From assembly GCF_003048575.1 (NCBI RefSeq), contig NZ_PIRZ01000003.1:1-64000 (forward strand): a stretch of 64,000 nt of DNA, written 5' to 3'. This document shows, piece after piece, positions 37,665 through 47,373 of this stretch (the first letter of the stretch is position 1; every line of letters starts with the position of its first letter). The DNA comes from Campylobacter concisus (lineage in GTDB: Bacteria; Campylobacterota; Campylobacteria; Campylobacterales; Campylobacteraceae). The notes below the pieces were generated by a model, which searched no databases, was not told where the DNA came from, and saw nothing but the letters and a program-made list of their open reading frames with translations. Position numbers and translations under genes: made by a program.

Positions 37665-38516
37665 ATGAATATAGATGAAATTTATAAAGAGTGCAAAGAG
37701 CGCGGTTTGGACGGACTTTTTGACTTTTTAAAGCCACTAGCAAGAAATGCCATAAGGATAGATACGCAAGCTAAAAATGACGATGATATCGCCGTTGGAG
37801 CGTCTAAATTTGGCGGCTTGCCAGATCTGCCAGATGGTTTATCGTGGCCGTTAAATGAAAATGGCGCTTTAAGTTTTGTGGCACAGATAAATTTTACTGA
37901 AGCTAGCAAATTTGACATTGACTCACTACTGCCAAAAAGTGGAATGCTCTATCTTTTTTATGATAGAAATTTGCGTATTTGGGGCTATGATCCTACCGAT
38001 AAAAATGGCTTTGCAGTGATCTTTTCTGATGTAAATGATGAGTCACTTTCTCGCAGGAGAGCAGAGAGTTTAGAGGGAGAGAATTCTACATTTAACGCGC
38101 GCTTGCTCGGCTTTAAAAATGAGATAAATTTGCCAAATTTACAAAGCTCGATTGTGCCATTTAGTAAAATTAGTGAAGCTGAGTGGGAGGCCTATCATGA
38201 GGTTATTGAGCCAAGCTGGCAGGCCAAAGAAAATAAGCTTCTTGGGCACTCTGATAATGTCCAAGATGGCATGGAGCTAGAGTGTGAGCTAGTTACAAAT
38301 GGGTTTAGCTGTGGTGATGGTAGCGCTTATCACAACCCAAGAATAGCGGAATTTGAGAAAAATGTTACCCAGTGGCAACTACTTTTACAGATAGATAGTG
38401 ATGATGAGGGCGATATGGACTGGGACGGAGAAGGCAGAGTTTATCTATGGATAAAGAGGGACGACCTGGCAGCACGCGATTTTAGCAAGACGTGGCTGAT
38501 CTTACAGACAAGCTAA
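37665..38516 (+). CDS. DUF1963 (YwqG-like) protein
   Basis: A 283-aa soluble protein of the YwqG/DUF1963 family, of unknown function. Family marks are KFGGLPDLP, FVAQINF and the C-terminal LLLQIDSD...GRVYLWI. I chose the ATG at 37665 because AAGGAAA precedes it; an in-frame upstream codon lies inside the CbrC gene. Both genes probably form one unit. Confidence 0.82.
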   Translation: MNIDEIYKECKERGLDGLFDFLKPLARNAIRIDTQAKNDDDIAVGASKFGGLPDLPDGLSWPLNENGALSFVAQINFTEASKFDIDSLLPKSGMLYLFYDRNLRIWGYDPTDKNGFAVIFSDVNDESLSRRRAESLEGENSTFNARLLGFKNEINLPNLQSSIVPFSKISEAEWEAYHEVIEPSWQAKENKLLGHSDNVQDGMELECELVTNGFSCGDGSAYHNPRIAEFEKNVTQWQLLLQIDSDDEGDMDWDGEGRVYLWIKRDDLAARDFSKTWLILQTS

Positions 38517-38778
38517 GGCTGTATTATTTTTATTCATAGAGTATTTGTTGATTTTGGCATACTATCTAAAATTTATAGTAAAGTTTTACACCAGACTTGC
38601 CTAATAAATTTTTATAAATAAGTAGCTTGCCACCAAATTTTTACTAGTATTCTTGATGCTACTACTAAAAGTTTCTCCATTCCTGCCATCTACTTGAATA
38701 TATAAAATAATCAAATATGCTAATACCCAAATTTAGGCAAAATTTAGTAAAATCTTCAAAAAAAATAAAGGCAAAAAT

Positions 38779-39393
38779 ATGTTTAATGGCTTAATCAGGG
38801 AGCTCGCCGAGGTCATTAGCTACTCGCAAAATGTTTTACGCCTAAAGGCTAAATTTCGCCCAAATTTAGGCGATAGTATCGCAGTAAATGGCGCTTGCTT
38901 AAGTGTGACAAAACTATATGATGATGGCTTTAGTGTGGAGCTAAGCGCAGAAAGCAGAGCAAATGTCGCGGTTGAAAATTTAACTGGCAAGGTGCATATC
39001 GAGCCTGCGATGAGGCTAGGAGACAGAGTAGATGGGCATTTGATGCAGGGGCACATCGACTTTATTGGCGTGATCTCGGCTATCAAAAAGCATGAAAACG
39101 GCGTTGATTTTTACATCGATCTACCGCGCGAAGCGATGGCTCTGATGGCAAACAAGGGTTCAGTGGGCGTTGAGGGCGTGAGCCTTACGATAAATGAAAT
39201 TTTGCCAAAAGGTATCAGGCTCACGGTCATTCCCATCACCTTTAGAGATAGCCTTTTTGGCACTTTCAAGGTCGGCAGACGCGTAAATATCGAGAGCGAC
39301 CTGCTGGCTCGCTACGTGGCTAGGATGCTTGAAGCTAAGCAAAATGGCGGCCTTAGCTGGGACGAGGTCGAGAGAATTTCTAGCCTTTATTAG
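38779..39393 (+). CDS. ribE: Riboflavin synthase, alpha chain
   Basis: A 204-aa protein with two lumazine-binding repeats. It dismutates 6,7-dimethyl-8-ribityllumazine to riboflavin. The N-terminal MFNGLIREL matches the family start MFTGIIEE, and GHLMQGHIDFIG and SVGVEGVSLTI are typical. It ends where pgeF begins. Confidence 0.93.
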   Translation: MFNGLIRELAEVISYSQNVLRLKAKFRPNLGDSIAVNGACLSVTKLYDDGFSVELSAESRANVAVENLTGKVHIEPAMRLGDRVDGHLMQGHIDFIGVISAIKKHENGVDFYIDLPREAMALMANKGSVGVEGVSLTINEILPKGIRLTVIPITFRDSLFGTFKVGRRVNIESDLLARYVARMLEAKQNGGLSWDEVERISSLY

Positions 39394-39402
39394 GTGGATA
39401 AA

Positions 39403-40134
39403 ATGCGTGAAAATTTAGAGATCGTCTTTGATAAAAATAGCGTATTAGCTGGCTTTACAAATAGATTTGGCGGTGTGAGTGAGGGTACTTATGAGAGCTT
39501 AAATTTAGCAGATCATATTGGCGATGATTCACTAAAGGTTGCACAAAATCGTAAAATTTTAGCAACAGCGCTTGGCATTATGCCTATTAATTTAAAATTT
39601 ATGAGCCAAATCCACTCAAATAGAGTGGAAATTCTGCAAGATTTTAACGATGATCTACCTCCGTGTGATGGTGTGATAACATCATTAAAAGGCGTGGCGC
39701 TTTGCGTCTTAGTCGCTGATTGTGCACCTGTTTTGATAATAGATGAACATCTTGGCGTAGTCGCAGCTGTGCATGCGGGACGCGCAGGTGTTACTAGTAA
39801 AATTTGCACAAATGCGGTAAGACTAATGACGAGTGAGTTTGGTTGCTGCGCTAATAATTTACGCGTATTTATAGGCGCAAATATCAAAGTGCAAAACTAC
39901 GAAGTAGGCAAGCTAGATCTTGGTGAATTTAACCGATACAAAAATGATGGAAAATTTGATATAAACGCAGCTTTATTGGACGAATTTGCTAAGCTCGGGG
40001 TAGAGCAAATATCGCTAGATCCTCGCTGTACTTTTGAGACGGATGAATTATTCTCATACCGCAAACAGAGTAGGACCGGGCGTTTTTGTGGATTTGTGAT
40101 GAATAGAGCCACATCGGTAAATAGTAAAAGATAA
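39403..40134 (+). CDS. pgeF: Polyphenol oxidase/purine nucleoside phosphorylase family, YfiH-like
   Basis: A 243-aa member of the YfiH/LACC1 family, described as a purine nucleoside processing or peptidoglycan-editing enzyme. Copper or zinc ligands are seen in SQIHSNRV, DCAP and VHAGRAG. I chose the ATG at 39403, which has AGGTGG just upstream, over a GTG directly at the ribE stop. The two genes overlap in spacing and are co-transcribed. Confidence 0.85.
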   Translation: MRENLEIVFDKNSVLAGFTNRFGGVSEGTYESLNLADHIGDDSLKVAQNRKILATALGIMPINLKFMSQIHSNRVEILQDFNDDLPPCDGVITSLKGVALCVLVADCAPVLIIDEHLGVVAAVHAGRAGVTSKICTNAVRLMTSEFGCCANNLRVFIGANIKVQNYEVGKLDLGEFNRYKNDGKFDINAALLDEFAKLGVEQISLDPRCTFETDELFSYRKQSRTGRFCGFVMNRATSVNSKR

Positions 40135-40289
40135 AAGTAAATCTTTAGCTTCATTGCTTGCCTGTTAAAATTTGCCAGCTAAATTGTATTGAACGTTTTG
40201 ATATTTAATTTGATCTAAAAAATGGCTAAATATAATAATTTTTAGCTACAATTTGACATCAAATCTCAAAAAGAATAACAAGGAAAATC

Positions 40290-41051
40290 ATGAAAATAGG
40301 TAAAATTTTGACCGCCATTATGTTAACAGGAGCCTTTTATATGGCGCAAGCACATATGTTTTTGGGTAGATGGAGCTAATGATGAAAAGCTAGGAAAATT
40401 TATCGCAAATATGGGTTATAGCGACGATTTTCCAAAGCTAGAGCCTATTGTGGCCGAACGCGTCCATCTTTTTGCGCCAATTACTGTAATAAGTAAAGAT
40501 GGTAGCAAAAAGAAGCTTACACAAAGTGGCGAGAACTACAGCTATGAGGGCGAAAGATTAGACAAAGGCACATATATCTTACTAGCACAGCAAAATCCTA
40601 TGTATTCGCTTAAAAAACGTAGTGATGGCAAGTGGTTAATAGACAAAACTAAGCTTGATCTAAAGGATCTAAGTGATATACAGATTTGCCGGCTGATGAC
40701 GATAACATCTAAGAGAGTCTTAAATTTAGGTGAAACAAACGACTTCGTAACTAAACCTATTGGAGTTAAAATCGAGATCGTGCCGCTACAAAATCCAGCG
40801 GAATTTAGAGTAGATAAGCCTTTTAAATTGTAGGTTTTTGCTGATGGAAAGCTGCTAGAGCGAGCTAAGCTAACTGGTACTTTTGCTGGATTTTAGACCA
40901 TAAGCACGCGTTTTATGGTGTGACTGATGAGCAAGGCATCACTGAAGTGTTAGCTCCAAGACCAGGATTCTGGGTATTTGAGGTGATTTATGAAAGACCT
41001 TATCCAGATGCTGCGAAGTGTGATAAAGAAGACGTTGAAAACGACGCTTAG
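40290..41051 (+). pseudogene. DUF4198 family protein, broken
   Basis: The frame starts with an ATG at 40290 and a signal-peptide-like start (residues to AQAHMF). It breaks at a T-run near 40353: one extra T shifts the frame, after which VDGANDEKLGKF continues into the 140-codon ORF at 40411-40833. That ORF ends at a stop (40831-40833) with matching sequence beyond, and a further break near 40897 precedes a last readable block (DHKHAFYGV to DAAKCD). The family is periplasmic DUF4198, often linked to nickel or cobalt uptake. Several lesions make function unlikely. Confidence 0.8.
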
Positions 41052-41147
41052 TTTTGAGATAAAAGAATAAAAGTTTGATATAAATTCGAGTCCGAATTTA
41101 TTATAAATTTTTTATAACCACTTTATAATTTTGAAAGTAGAGAAAGA

Positions 41148-41363
41148 ATGCCTTACGAAAACTTTAAATCAAAAAATCCTCTTGTGCTAAAAATTACTAC
41201 AAACGCAAGAAAATTTGGCGTAGAAACACTACAAAACGAGGAGTTTGTAAGCATTCTTTTAAATGTTAAGAAGCTTGAAATTTTATCCGAACAAAGGCAA
41301 GCATTGGCAGAAATTTTTGCTAAGTTAATAAAAATCGAAGAAGACTCACAATTAAGTAAATAA
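41148..41363 (+). CDS. Small helical protein of unknown function
   Basis: A 71-aa protein, helical, without cysteine pairs or membrane helix, and with a modest AGAGAAAG ribosome site. I do not recognise it. It lies between the DUF4198 pseudogene and the rpsB promoter. Confidence 0.55.
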   Translation: MPYENFKSKNPLVLKITTNARKFGVETLQNEEFVSILLNVKKLEILSEQRQALAEIFAKLIKIEEDSQLSK

Positions 41364-41392
41364 ACTTTAGTTTAATTTCATATTACTTTAAG

Positions 41393-41398
41393 TATAAT
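41393..41398 (+). promoter_or_regulatory. Probable -10 box of rpsB-tsf
   Basis: A perfect TATAAT (agtataatcc) 110 nt before rpsB, leaving a long structured leader. Confidence 0.6.
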
Positions 41399-41414
41399 CC
41401 CCCTTTATTTCACA

Positions 41415-41491
41415 CACGACAATCCTAAATTTGGTTGTGCGAAAGCATTAATGGTCGTGGAGGATAAAACTAAATTCAAGGCAAAATGCCT
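41415..41491 (+). promoter_or_regulatory. Structured rpsB leader, possible S2 autoregulatory RNA
   Basis: The leader can form a long-range stem (cacgac 41415-41420 with gtcgtg 41454-41459), an inner stem caa-cc / ggttg, and a hairpin aggca/tgcct (41479-41491) just before the rpsB ribosome site. Such leaders of ribosomal protein operons often bind the encoded protein. I cannot test this. Confidence 0.35.
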
Positions 41492-41508
41492 AAAACAAGG
41501 AGAAACTC

Positions 41509-42297
41509 ATGGTAACTATGAGAGATTTATTAGAGTGTGGCGTACATTTTGGTCACCAAACACGCCGCTGGAATCCAAAGATGAAAAAATTTATCTTTGG
41601 TGAGAGAAAAGGTATCTATATTATAGATCTACAAAAGACTATCCGCTATTTCCGCTACACTTACAACATCGTTCGTGATGCAGCTGCTGAAGGCAAGTCA
41701 GTGCTATTTGTTGGTACTAAAAAACAAGCTATCGACGCTATAAAAGAGTACGCTGAAAAATGCGGCATGCCTTATGTAAATCACCGCTGGTTAGGTGGTA
41801 TGATGACAAACTTCGGTACTATCCGCCAGTCTATCCGCAAACTAGAAGTTATCGAGACTATGGAAGAAGATGGTTCGATAAATTTGCTAACTAAAAAAGA
41901 GGCTTTGATGCTTCGCCGCAAAAAAGAGAAGCTTATCGCAACTCTTGGCGGTATCCGCAATATGAAAAGCCTACCTGATATGATATTTGTTGTTGATACA
42001 GTTAAAGAAAAGATCGCTGTTCAAGAGGCAAACCGTCTAAAGATCCCAGTTGTAGCACCGATCGATACGAACTGCGATCCTGACGTTGTTGACTATCCGA
42101 TCCCAGGAAACGACGACGCGATCCGCTCTGTTCAGCTTTTCTGCCAAGAGATGGCTGAGGCTATCAACGAAGGCAAATCACTTCTTGAGCAAGATGGTGG
42201 CGAGCAAGCTGCTGGCGAAGAAGTAAGCCAAGATGAGAAAGACGCAGTTGTAGCTGAGGCTATGAGCGAAGAAGACTTTGGCGAGGACGAAGAATAA
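41509..42297 (+). CDS. rpsB: 30S ribosomal protein S2
   Basis: A 262-aa S2 protein, beginning [24 protein letters not shown]-like sequence with the family motif GVHFGH. It binds 16S rRNA on the 30S back side. The C-terminal 40 residues are acidic (E/D-rich), common in Campylobacter. It overlaps tsf by one base. Confidence 0.97.
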   Translation: MVTMRDLLECGVHFGHQTRRWNPKMKKFIFGERKGIYIIDLQKTIRYFRYTYNIVRDAAAEGKSVLFVGTKKQAIDAIKEYAEKCGMPYVNHRWLGGMMTNFGTIRQSIRKLEVIETMEEDGSINLLTKKEALMLRRKKEKLIATLGGIRNMKSLPDMIFVVDTVKEKIAVQEANRLKIPVVAPIDTNCDPDVVDYPIPGNDDAIRSVQLFCQEMAEAINEGKSLLEQDGGEQAAGEEVSQDEKDAVVAEAMSEEDFGEDEE

Positions 42298-43361
42298 TGG
42301 AAATAACTGCACAAATGGTAAAAGAGCTCCGCGAATCAACTGGAGCTGGCATGATGGACTGCAAAAAGGCACTTGGCGAAGCAAATGGCGACATGGAAAA
42401 AGCTGTTGACATCCTTCGTGAAAAAGGCCTAGGCCAAGCTGCTAAAAAGGCTGACCGCCTTGCAAGCGAGGGCTTAGTAAGTGTTGAAGTCTGCTCAAAA
42501 TGCAAAAAAGCAACTATTAGCGAGATTAACTCTGAGACTGACTTCGTTGCTAGAAATCCACAGTTTCAAGCGCTTGCAAAAGACGCAACAGCTCACATTC
42601 AATCAAGTGGCATAGCGACAGTTGAAGAGCTAAACGCGAGCACATTAAATGGTGTTAAATTTGAAGATTATTTCAAAACTCAGATCGCAACTATAGGTGA
42701 GAACCTTGTGGTTCGCCGCTTTGAGACTATTAGCGCTGATGATAAGGGTGTGGTAAATGGCTACGTTCACTCAAATGGCCGTGTTGGCGTACTTATCGGT
42801 GCAGCTTGCGAAAGTGCTGAAGTTGCAAACAAGGCAGCAGAATTTATAAGAAATTTATGTATGCACGCAGCTGCTATGAAGCCAAGCGTTATAAGCTATA
42901 AAGATCTTGATAAAGAGTTCGTTGAGAAAGAATTTATCGCACTTCGCGCTGAGCTTGAAAAAGACAATGAAGAGCTAAAACGCCTAGGCAAGCCACTTCA
43001 CCACATCCCTGAGTATGCTAGTCGCTGCCAGATAGGCGAGGCTGAGCTTGTAAAAGCTACAAAAGCGATCGAAGAAGAGCTAAAAGCTGAGGGCAAGCCT
43101 GAGAAAATTTGGGATAAGATCATTCCTGGCAAGATCGAGAGATTTTACGCTGATAACACAGTGCTTGACCAACGCCTTACACTTTTAGGCCAGTTTTATG
43201 TAATGGACGATAAAAAGACTATAGAACAAGTTATCGAAGAGAAAAGCAAAGAGCTTGGTGGCAAGATCGAGATCGTAAAATACGTTCGTTTTGAACTTGG
43301 CGAAGGCTTAGAAAAGAAAGTAGATGACTTTGCTGCAGAAGTTGCTGCTCAAATAGGCTAA
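42297..43361 (+). CDS. tsf: Elongation factor Ts
   Basis: A 354-aa EF-Ts, the exchange factor that releases GDP from EF-Tu. Signature VKELRESTGAGMMDCKKAL at the N-terminus. The length is typical of Epsilonproteobacteria, longer than the E. coli form. It overlaps rpsB and the ABC ATPase gene by one base each. Confidence 0.97.
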   Translation: MEITAQMVKELRESTGAGMMDCKKALGEANGDMEKAVDILREKGLGQAAKKADRLASEGLVSVEVCSKCKKATISEINSETDFVARNPQFQALAKDATAHIQSSGIATVEELNASTLNGVKFEDYFKTQIATIGENLVVRRFETISADDKGVVNGYVHSNGRVGVLIGAACESAEVANKAAEFIRNLCMHAAAMKPSVISYKDLDKEFVEKEFIALRAELEKDNEELKRLGKPLHHIPEYASRCQIGEAELVKATKAIEEELKAEGKPEKIWDKIIPGKIERFYADNTVLDQRLTLLGQFYVMDDKKTIEQVIEEKSKELGGKIEIVKYVRFELGEGLEKKVDDFAAEVAAQIG

Positions 43362-44005
43362 TGGAAATTTTAAGAGCGTCTAATCTAGGCTTTGCGTATG
43401 ATTATACGCTCTTTAATAATATAAATTTAACTCTCAATCAAAAACAAAGCATTGCGATAACTGGCGTTAGCGGTTGTGGAAAATCAACACTTTTACATAT
43501 ACTTTCAACGCTTTTGAAACCAAATTTTGGCGAGGTCATCTATCAAGATAAATCTATCTATGAGCTTTCTCAAAACGAGCTTTTGGCCATTAGAAGGCTT
43601 CATTTTGGCATTATTTTCCAGTCGCATTATCTTTTTAAAGGATTTAGTGCTTATGAAAATATTGAGCTTGCTAGTATTTTATCTGGTGAAAAGATAGAAA
43701 AAAATGATCTTGCATCGCTTAAAATTTTAAATGTGATAAATCAAAAAGTTGGTGAGCTAAGTGGCGGTCAGCAGCAGCGCGTGAGCATTGCTAGAGTACT
43801 TACCAAGAAGCCAAAGATCATCTTTGCAGACGAGCCAACTGGTAACCTTGACAAGCAAACAGCAAATGAAGTGATGCAAGTTTTATTTGACTATGTAAAT
43901 GAAAATAGCGCTGCCCTTGTGCTAGTTACTCATGACAACGATCTAGCAGCTAAATGCGACAACTCATACAAGCTTGAGAACAAAGAGCTTGTGCAAATTT
44001 CTTAA
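43361..44005 (+). CDS. ABC transporter ATP-binding protein, LolD/MacB-like
   Basis: A 214-aa ATPase. Walker A GVSGCGKST (residues 33-41), signature LSGGQQQRVS and Walker B IIFADEPTGNLD are complete. The short length and signature resemble LolD and FtsE-type ATPases. No permease gene follows: the next 800 bp are decayed DNA. It is coupled to tsf by a one-base overlap. Confidence 0.85.
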   Translation: MEILRASNLGFAYDYTLFNNINLTLNQKQSIAITGVSGCGKSTLLHILSTLLKPNFGEVIYQDKSIYELSQNELLAIRRLHFGIIFQSHYLFKGFSAYENIELASILSGEKIEKNDLASLKILNVINQKVGELSGGQQQRVSIARVLTKKPKIIFADEPTGNLDKQTANEVMQVLFDYVNENSAALVLVTHDNDLAAKCDNSYKLENKELVQIS

Positions 44006-44030
44006 AATTTAAAAACTAAAATTTATTATT

Positions 44031-44190
44031 TTATCTTTAATATTTTTATAAATTTTTCCAATTTAGATTTATCTATATCTTTATAATAAAAATTTGTATT
44101 AAAAAGCTTTACGTAATAGGTAAAATTAGGCAAGCTTAAATTACTTGCCTGATTAATAAGAAAGTTTAGACTTATCCCGTCAAAAACTAC
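44031..44190 (-). pseudogene. Possible degraded coding remnant
   Basis: A minus-strand frame ending at 44031 reads LLVVFDGISLNF... into LPNF and a lysine-rich end, faintly like the start of an alkaline-phosphatase-superfamily enzyme, but it is only about 55 codons with no start. It overlaps the 3' end of the cytochrome remnant in another frame. A hairpin aggcaag/cttgcct lies inside. Very uncertain. Confidence 0.2.
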
Positions 44191-44690
44191 CAATAGGTTT
44201 TGTGTTATTCTTATCGGCCTTTTGTTTTAAAAATTCCTCTTCTTCTTTTGTAGGGTTATAATCGTCTTTCAAAATTTTTTCTTAGTATCAATCTTTTGCT
44301 CAAGCATCTTATTTTCATAAATTTTTATATATTGGCTTCCAGTATTCAAGGTAATTTCTAAAGCCAGCGCTATATCCTGCATTATAGTGGTAGCTTACAC
44401 ATTTTAGCTCTTTATCACTGCCAAGAAGTTTTTTATAGTGGGCATACATCTTTTGAGCTTGTGCTGATATTTTATTGCTATCTATCACATTTGTATGACA
44501 GCTAGTGCAGCCATTATCACCTATCTCTTTAAATTTACTAGTATCATCACCTTAATTTTGATGGAAATCAATACAATCAAAGCTTAGATACTCGTGATGA
44601 GACTTTAGCTTATGTTTGGCTCTTAGCTCGTTGGAGACTACTATTTTTGTTACGTTTAGATCGTTATTTGTATGTCAGTACTAATCTATT
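44180..44690 (-). pseudogene. Eroded multihaem cytochrome c gene
   Basis: On the minus strand one frame reads, with gaps, NVTKIVVSNELRAKHKL, HHEYLSFDCIDFH, a stop, GDNGCTSCHTN, and KCVSYHYNAGYSAGF. Only CTSCH is an intact haem motif; CIDFH and CVSYH look like CxxCH motifs that lost their second cysteine, and a stop precedes HTNND where another motif would end. Two frameshifts follow, then KDDYNPTKEEEE to a stop at 44180. The original was probably a periplasmic cytochrome of the NapC/NrfH-associated or similar kind. It is no longer functional. Confidence 0.75.
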
Positions 44691-44815
44691 AAGATAAATT
44701 AATATAAAAAGTGTGTCAGTGACTACCAATGTGTTATTCTAAAAGAATTTATAAGCGAATAGTCGGACTTTATAATTAGAGAAATTTTTACACTTTATGA
44801 TGAGCCAGCAGGACT

Positions 44816-45424
44816 TTAAATTTCCTCTTTGATTTTTTTGTAAAGCTCTAAAATCTCATCTTTTTTAATAATAAAGCTATTTTTATTTGCTATTAGATAA
44901 GCTGAGCTTTGCATGATATCACCAGCGATCTTTAACCCATTTTGCTTCATGGTTGAGCCAGTCTCGACTACATCAACTATTGCATCGCTTAGCCCAACTA
45001 ATGGTGCAAGTTCGATCGAGCCATAAAGCTTGATGATCTTTACAGCTACGGCTTGTTTTGTAAAATAATTTCTTGTTATATTTGGCATTTTTGTGGCTAT
45101 TTTTAGCTCTGGCTGGTTTAGGTCTAGCTCGGAGTCGTTTTTTATGCCAATACAAACTTTGCATTGTCCGATTTTTAAATCCAGTAGCCTTACAACATTT
45201 GGCTTGTGCTCTTCAAGTACATCAAGTCCCACAACACCAATATCAGCTGCACCTTCTGTGACATAAGTTGGGATATCTTGGTTGCGAACCATTAAAAATC
45301 TAAAATTTCCTTCTTCAAGGATTAGTTTTCTATCTTCAAATAAAAAACTTGAACCAAAAATTTTTCTAAAAATTTCTAGTGTTGCCTCGGCTATTCTTCC
45401 CTTTGGTAGTGCTACTGTTATCAT
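44816..45424 (-). CDS. hisG: ATP phosphoribosyltransferase, short form
   Basis: A 202-aa enzyme of the first step of histidine synthesis (ATP plus PRPP). It is the short form lacking the C-terminal regulatory domain, which normally needs HisZ; hisZ is not in this window. Motifs VALPKGRI, GAADIGVVGLDVL and DVVETGSTMKQNGL are typical. It overlaps coaX by 4 nt. Confidence 0.95.
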   Translation of the reverse strand: MITVALPKGRIAEATLEIFRKIFGSSFLFEDRKLILEEGNFRFLMVRNQDIPTYVTEGAADIGVVGLDVLEEHKPNVVRLLDLKIGQCKVCIGIKNDSELDLNQPELKIATKMPNITRNYFTKQAVAVKIIKLYGSIELAPLVGLSDAIVDVVETGSTMKQNGLKIAGDIMQSSAYLIANKNSFIIKKDEILELYKKIKEEI

Positions 45425-46050
45425 ATTATCATATCTTTCTTTTCAGTTATTAGCTTTTGCATGGCACGAAAAACAAGCATCTTGTCGCAAATAGCATTTT
45501 TAAAAAATTTTGACAAAAAGTCGCCATCTCCACCAGTAAAATAGACTTTTTTGTCACCGGCTAGCTTATCTAGTAGAGTTATTATCGGTTTAATAATGCC
45601 ATAACTCACAGCATCGGTTGTTTTTTGTGGTAGTGCATCTATGTCAATTTGTGAATTTATAGTGATATCAAGTCGTGGCGAGATACTTTTGTAGGCATTT
45701 AGCATACTTGAAATACCTGGCAAGATATATCCTCCAAGATGGATAGAATTTGCCATAATATCAACTGTTATGGCGCTTCCAGCATCAACGATTATGCCAT
45801 TATTTATAGAGTAACATGCTGCGATTCTATCTACACCTAGACCCTGATATATCGTATCTATGGTAAAAAATGGTTCTAGATCCACAAACATCTTATTGTC
45901 TTTTAAAATATTTAAAATTTCATCATTTACGGATATAAAATATACTTTTTTTTCTGGCTTATAGCTTTTAAACTCAGAAATTTTCATACGTGAGATTTTG
46001 CCATCTTCTAAAAATGTAGCGTTAGTATTGCCTATATTACACAAAATCAT
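45421..46050 (-). CDS. coaX: Type III pantothenate kinase
   Basis: A 209-aa ASKHA-fold kinase that phosphorylates pantothenate, the first step to coenzyme A. Seen are ICNIGNTNATF, DRIAA, VDAGSAITVD and GGYILPGISSM. It is shorter than many CoaX proteins but has the full core. It overlaps the next upstream gene by 14 nt. Confidence 0.9.
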   Translation of the reverse strand: MILCNIGNTNATFLEDGKISRMKISEFKSYKPEKKVYFISVNDEILNILKDNKMFVDLEPFFTIDTIYQGLGVDRIAACYSINNGIIVDAGSAITVDIMANSIHLGGYILPGISSMLNAYKSISPRLDITINSQIDIDALPQKTTDAVSYGIIKPIITLLDKLAGDKKVYFTGGDGDFLSKFFKNAICDKMLVFRAMQKLITEKKDMII

Positions 46051-46369
46051 AACATCGCCAATTATTATCTTGTAGTTCTTTTAAGGCTTTAGAACAAATT
46101 TCTGAGCTATAAAATATAGTTTTTTTTCTTAGGCTTGTTTGGAATTTCATCTCTATTTTTTTAGAAATTTCTTCAAGCTCCAAAGCCTCTTTGCGTAGCA
46201 ATCTACTTTTTGCTGTTCTTAAAAAGACAAGATTGTAAAAGCTCTTATTGTCCACTCCCCAAAAGATATCAAGCGTCTTTTTTGTGCTAAATTCACTTGT
46301 ATTAAGTACTTTGATATCTTTTAAAAGGATTTTTCTGGCTTCAAAAAGCTCCCAAATTTTTTGGTTCAT
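46037..46369 (-). CDS. Uncharacterised 110-aa protein
   Basis: A soluble, lysine-rich, mainly helical protein with no motif I know. It is sandwiched with overlaps between coaX (14 nt) and the BamB-like gene (4 nt), so it is surely expressed in that transcript. Confidence 0.65.
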   Translation of the reverse strand: MNQKIWELFEARKILLKDIKVLNTSEFSTKKTLDIFWGVDNKSFYNLVFLRTAKSRLLRKEALELEEISKKIEMKFQTSLRKKTIFYSSEICSKALKELQDNNWRCYDFV

Positions 46370-47373
46370 TGTCCTAAATTAACAAGCTCATTATCATAAT
46401 AAAAGGCGTCATTGCCCATAAAACTTTTGTCTTTTATCTCATCGCTAAACTCATAAATTTCAGCCCCGCTTAGGTCTAAATTTGTTTTTATAACGTAGCC
46501 TGTTTTTTCGATTATGTAAAGCTTATTATTGATAATAGTAGCTGCTGAGAAGATGGCAAATTTGAAATTTACTTTATTTTGCTCTTTTAACATAAGATTT
46601 GTTCTTACGATCGTACCATCTTTTTTAAATATATAAATTTCATCGTTATTAACTAATACATCTTTGATTTCGCCATCATAATAAACTGTTTGGTTTGGAT
46701 TTATAACGATTAGTTTTTTCGCTGTTGCTGCAATTAGATTATCGCCCTCAACGCCTAAGAATATGATGTTATTAAAGAAATTTTCAGAGCTTACGACCAC
46801 GTCACGTAAAATTCTACCAGTCTCTTTTTGTACTATATAAATTTTGCCATCTAATGCCGGATAAACGATAAGCGAGCTCATAAAAAATGGTGCTACGACC
46901 CTTGAATCAACTGCTGCTATATTAGACGAGCTATATTCCATTATTGTTGTTGCGGTATTTATGTCTATTAGATAGATGTGGTTTGCCGCGCTGATAGCTG
47001 CTAATAAGTTTTGATCAAGAGAGGCAGCAACAATTGCTGTTGGAAATTTATTGCTATAAACGCTGCGTCCGTTAGGATCTGTCACATTTAGATCGCCATT
47101 TATACTAGCTGAGATGATAAAGCCGTTGTTTTCATTTAAAAAATTAAAATTTTCAGGCAACTTGATGTTTGTATTTAGACCATTTTTGGTGATAATATTG
47201 CCGTTATCAAGAGTGGCACCATTTGCATTTGCTGATTTGATATAAGATGGCATATCTTTTGACAAAGAAATTTTACCAGAGGTTTGAGCTGGCTCGAAAT
47301 ATTGTCTTTTTGTGCCACATCCGCTTAAAACTAAAGCCAAGGCAAAAGCCAAGAAAAGAGTAATTTTTTTCAT
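46366..47373 (-). CDS. BamB-like beta-propeller lipoprotein
   Basis: A 335-aa lipoprotein with a signal peptide and lipobox LSGC (Cys19). The rest shows repeated beta-strand units like the PQQ/BamB propeller. BamB is the accessory lipoprotein of outer-membrane protein assembly. The gene next upstream resembles yfgM, the neighbour of bamB in E. coli, which supports the call. The sequence itself is divergent. Confidence 0.68.
   Translation of the reverse strand: MKKITLFLAFALALVLSGCGTKRQYFEPAQTSGKISLSKDMPSYIKSANANGATLDNGNIITKNGLNTNIKLPENFNFLNENNGFIISASINGDLNVTDPNGRSVYSNKFPTAIVAASLDQNLLAAISAANHIYLIDINTATTIMEYSSSNIAAVDSRVVAPFFMSSLIVYPALDGKIYIVQKETGRILRDVVVSSENFFNNIIFLGVEGDNLIAATAKKLIVINPNQTVYYDGEIKDVLVNNDEIYIFKKDGTIVRTNLMLKEQNKVNFKFAIFSAATIINNKLYIIEKTGYVIKTNLDLSGAEIYEFSDEIKDKSFMGNDAFYYDNELVNLGQ

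Noticed and set aside
38517-38778. Gap between the DUF1963 gene and ribE as a riboflavin (FMN) riboswitch
   Set aside because: I could not find the conserved FMN-riboswitch core; the stretch is plain AT-rich DNA.
44128-44150. Hairpin aggcaag/cttgcct as a terminator
   Set aside because: No T-run follows on either strand, and it lies inside decayed sequence.
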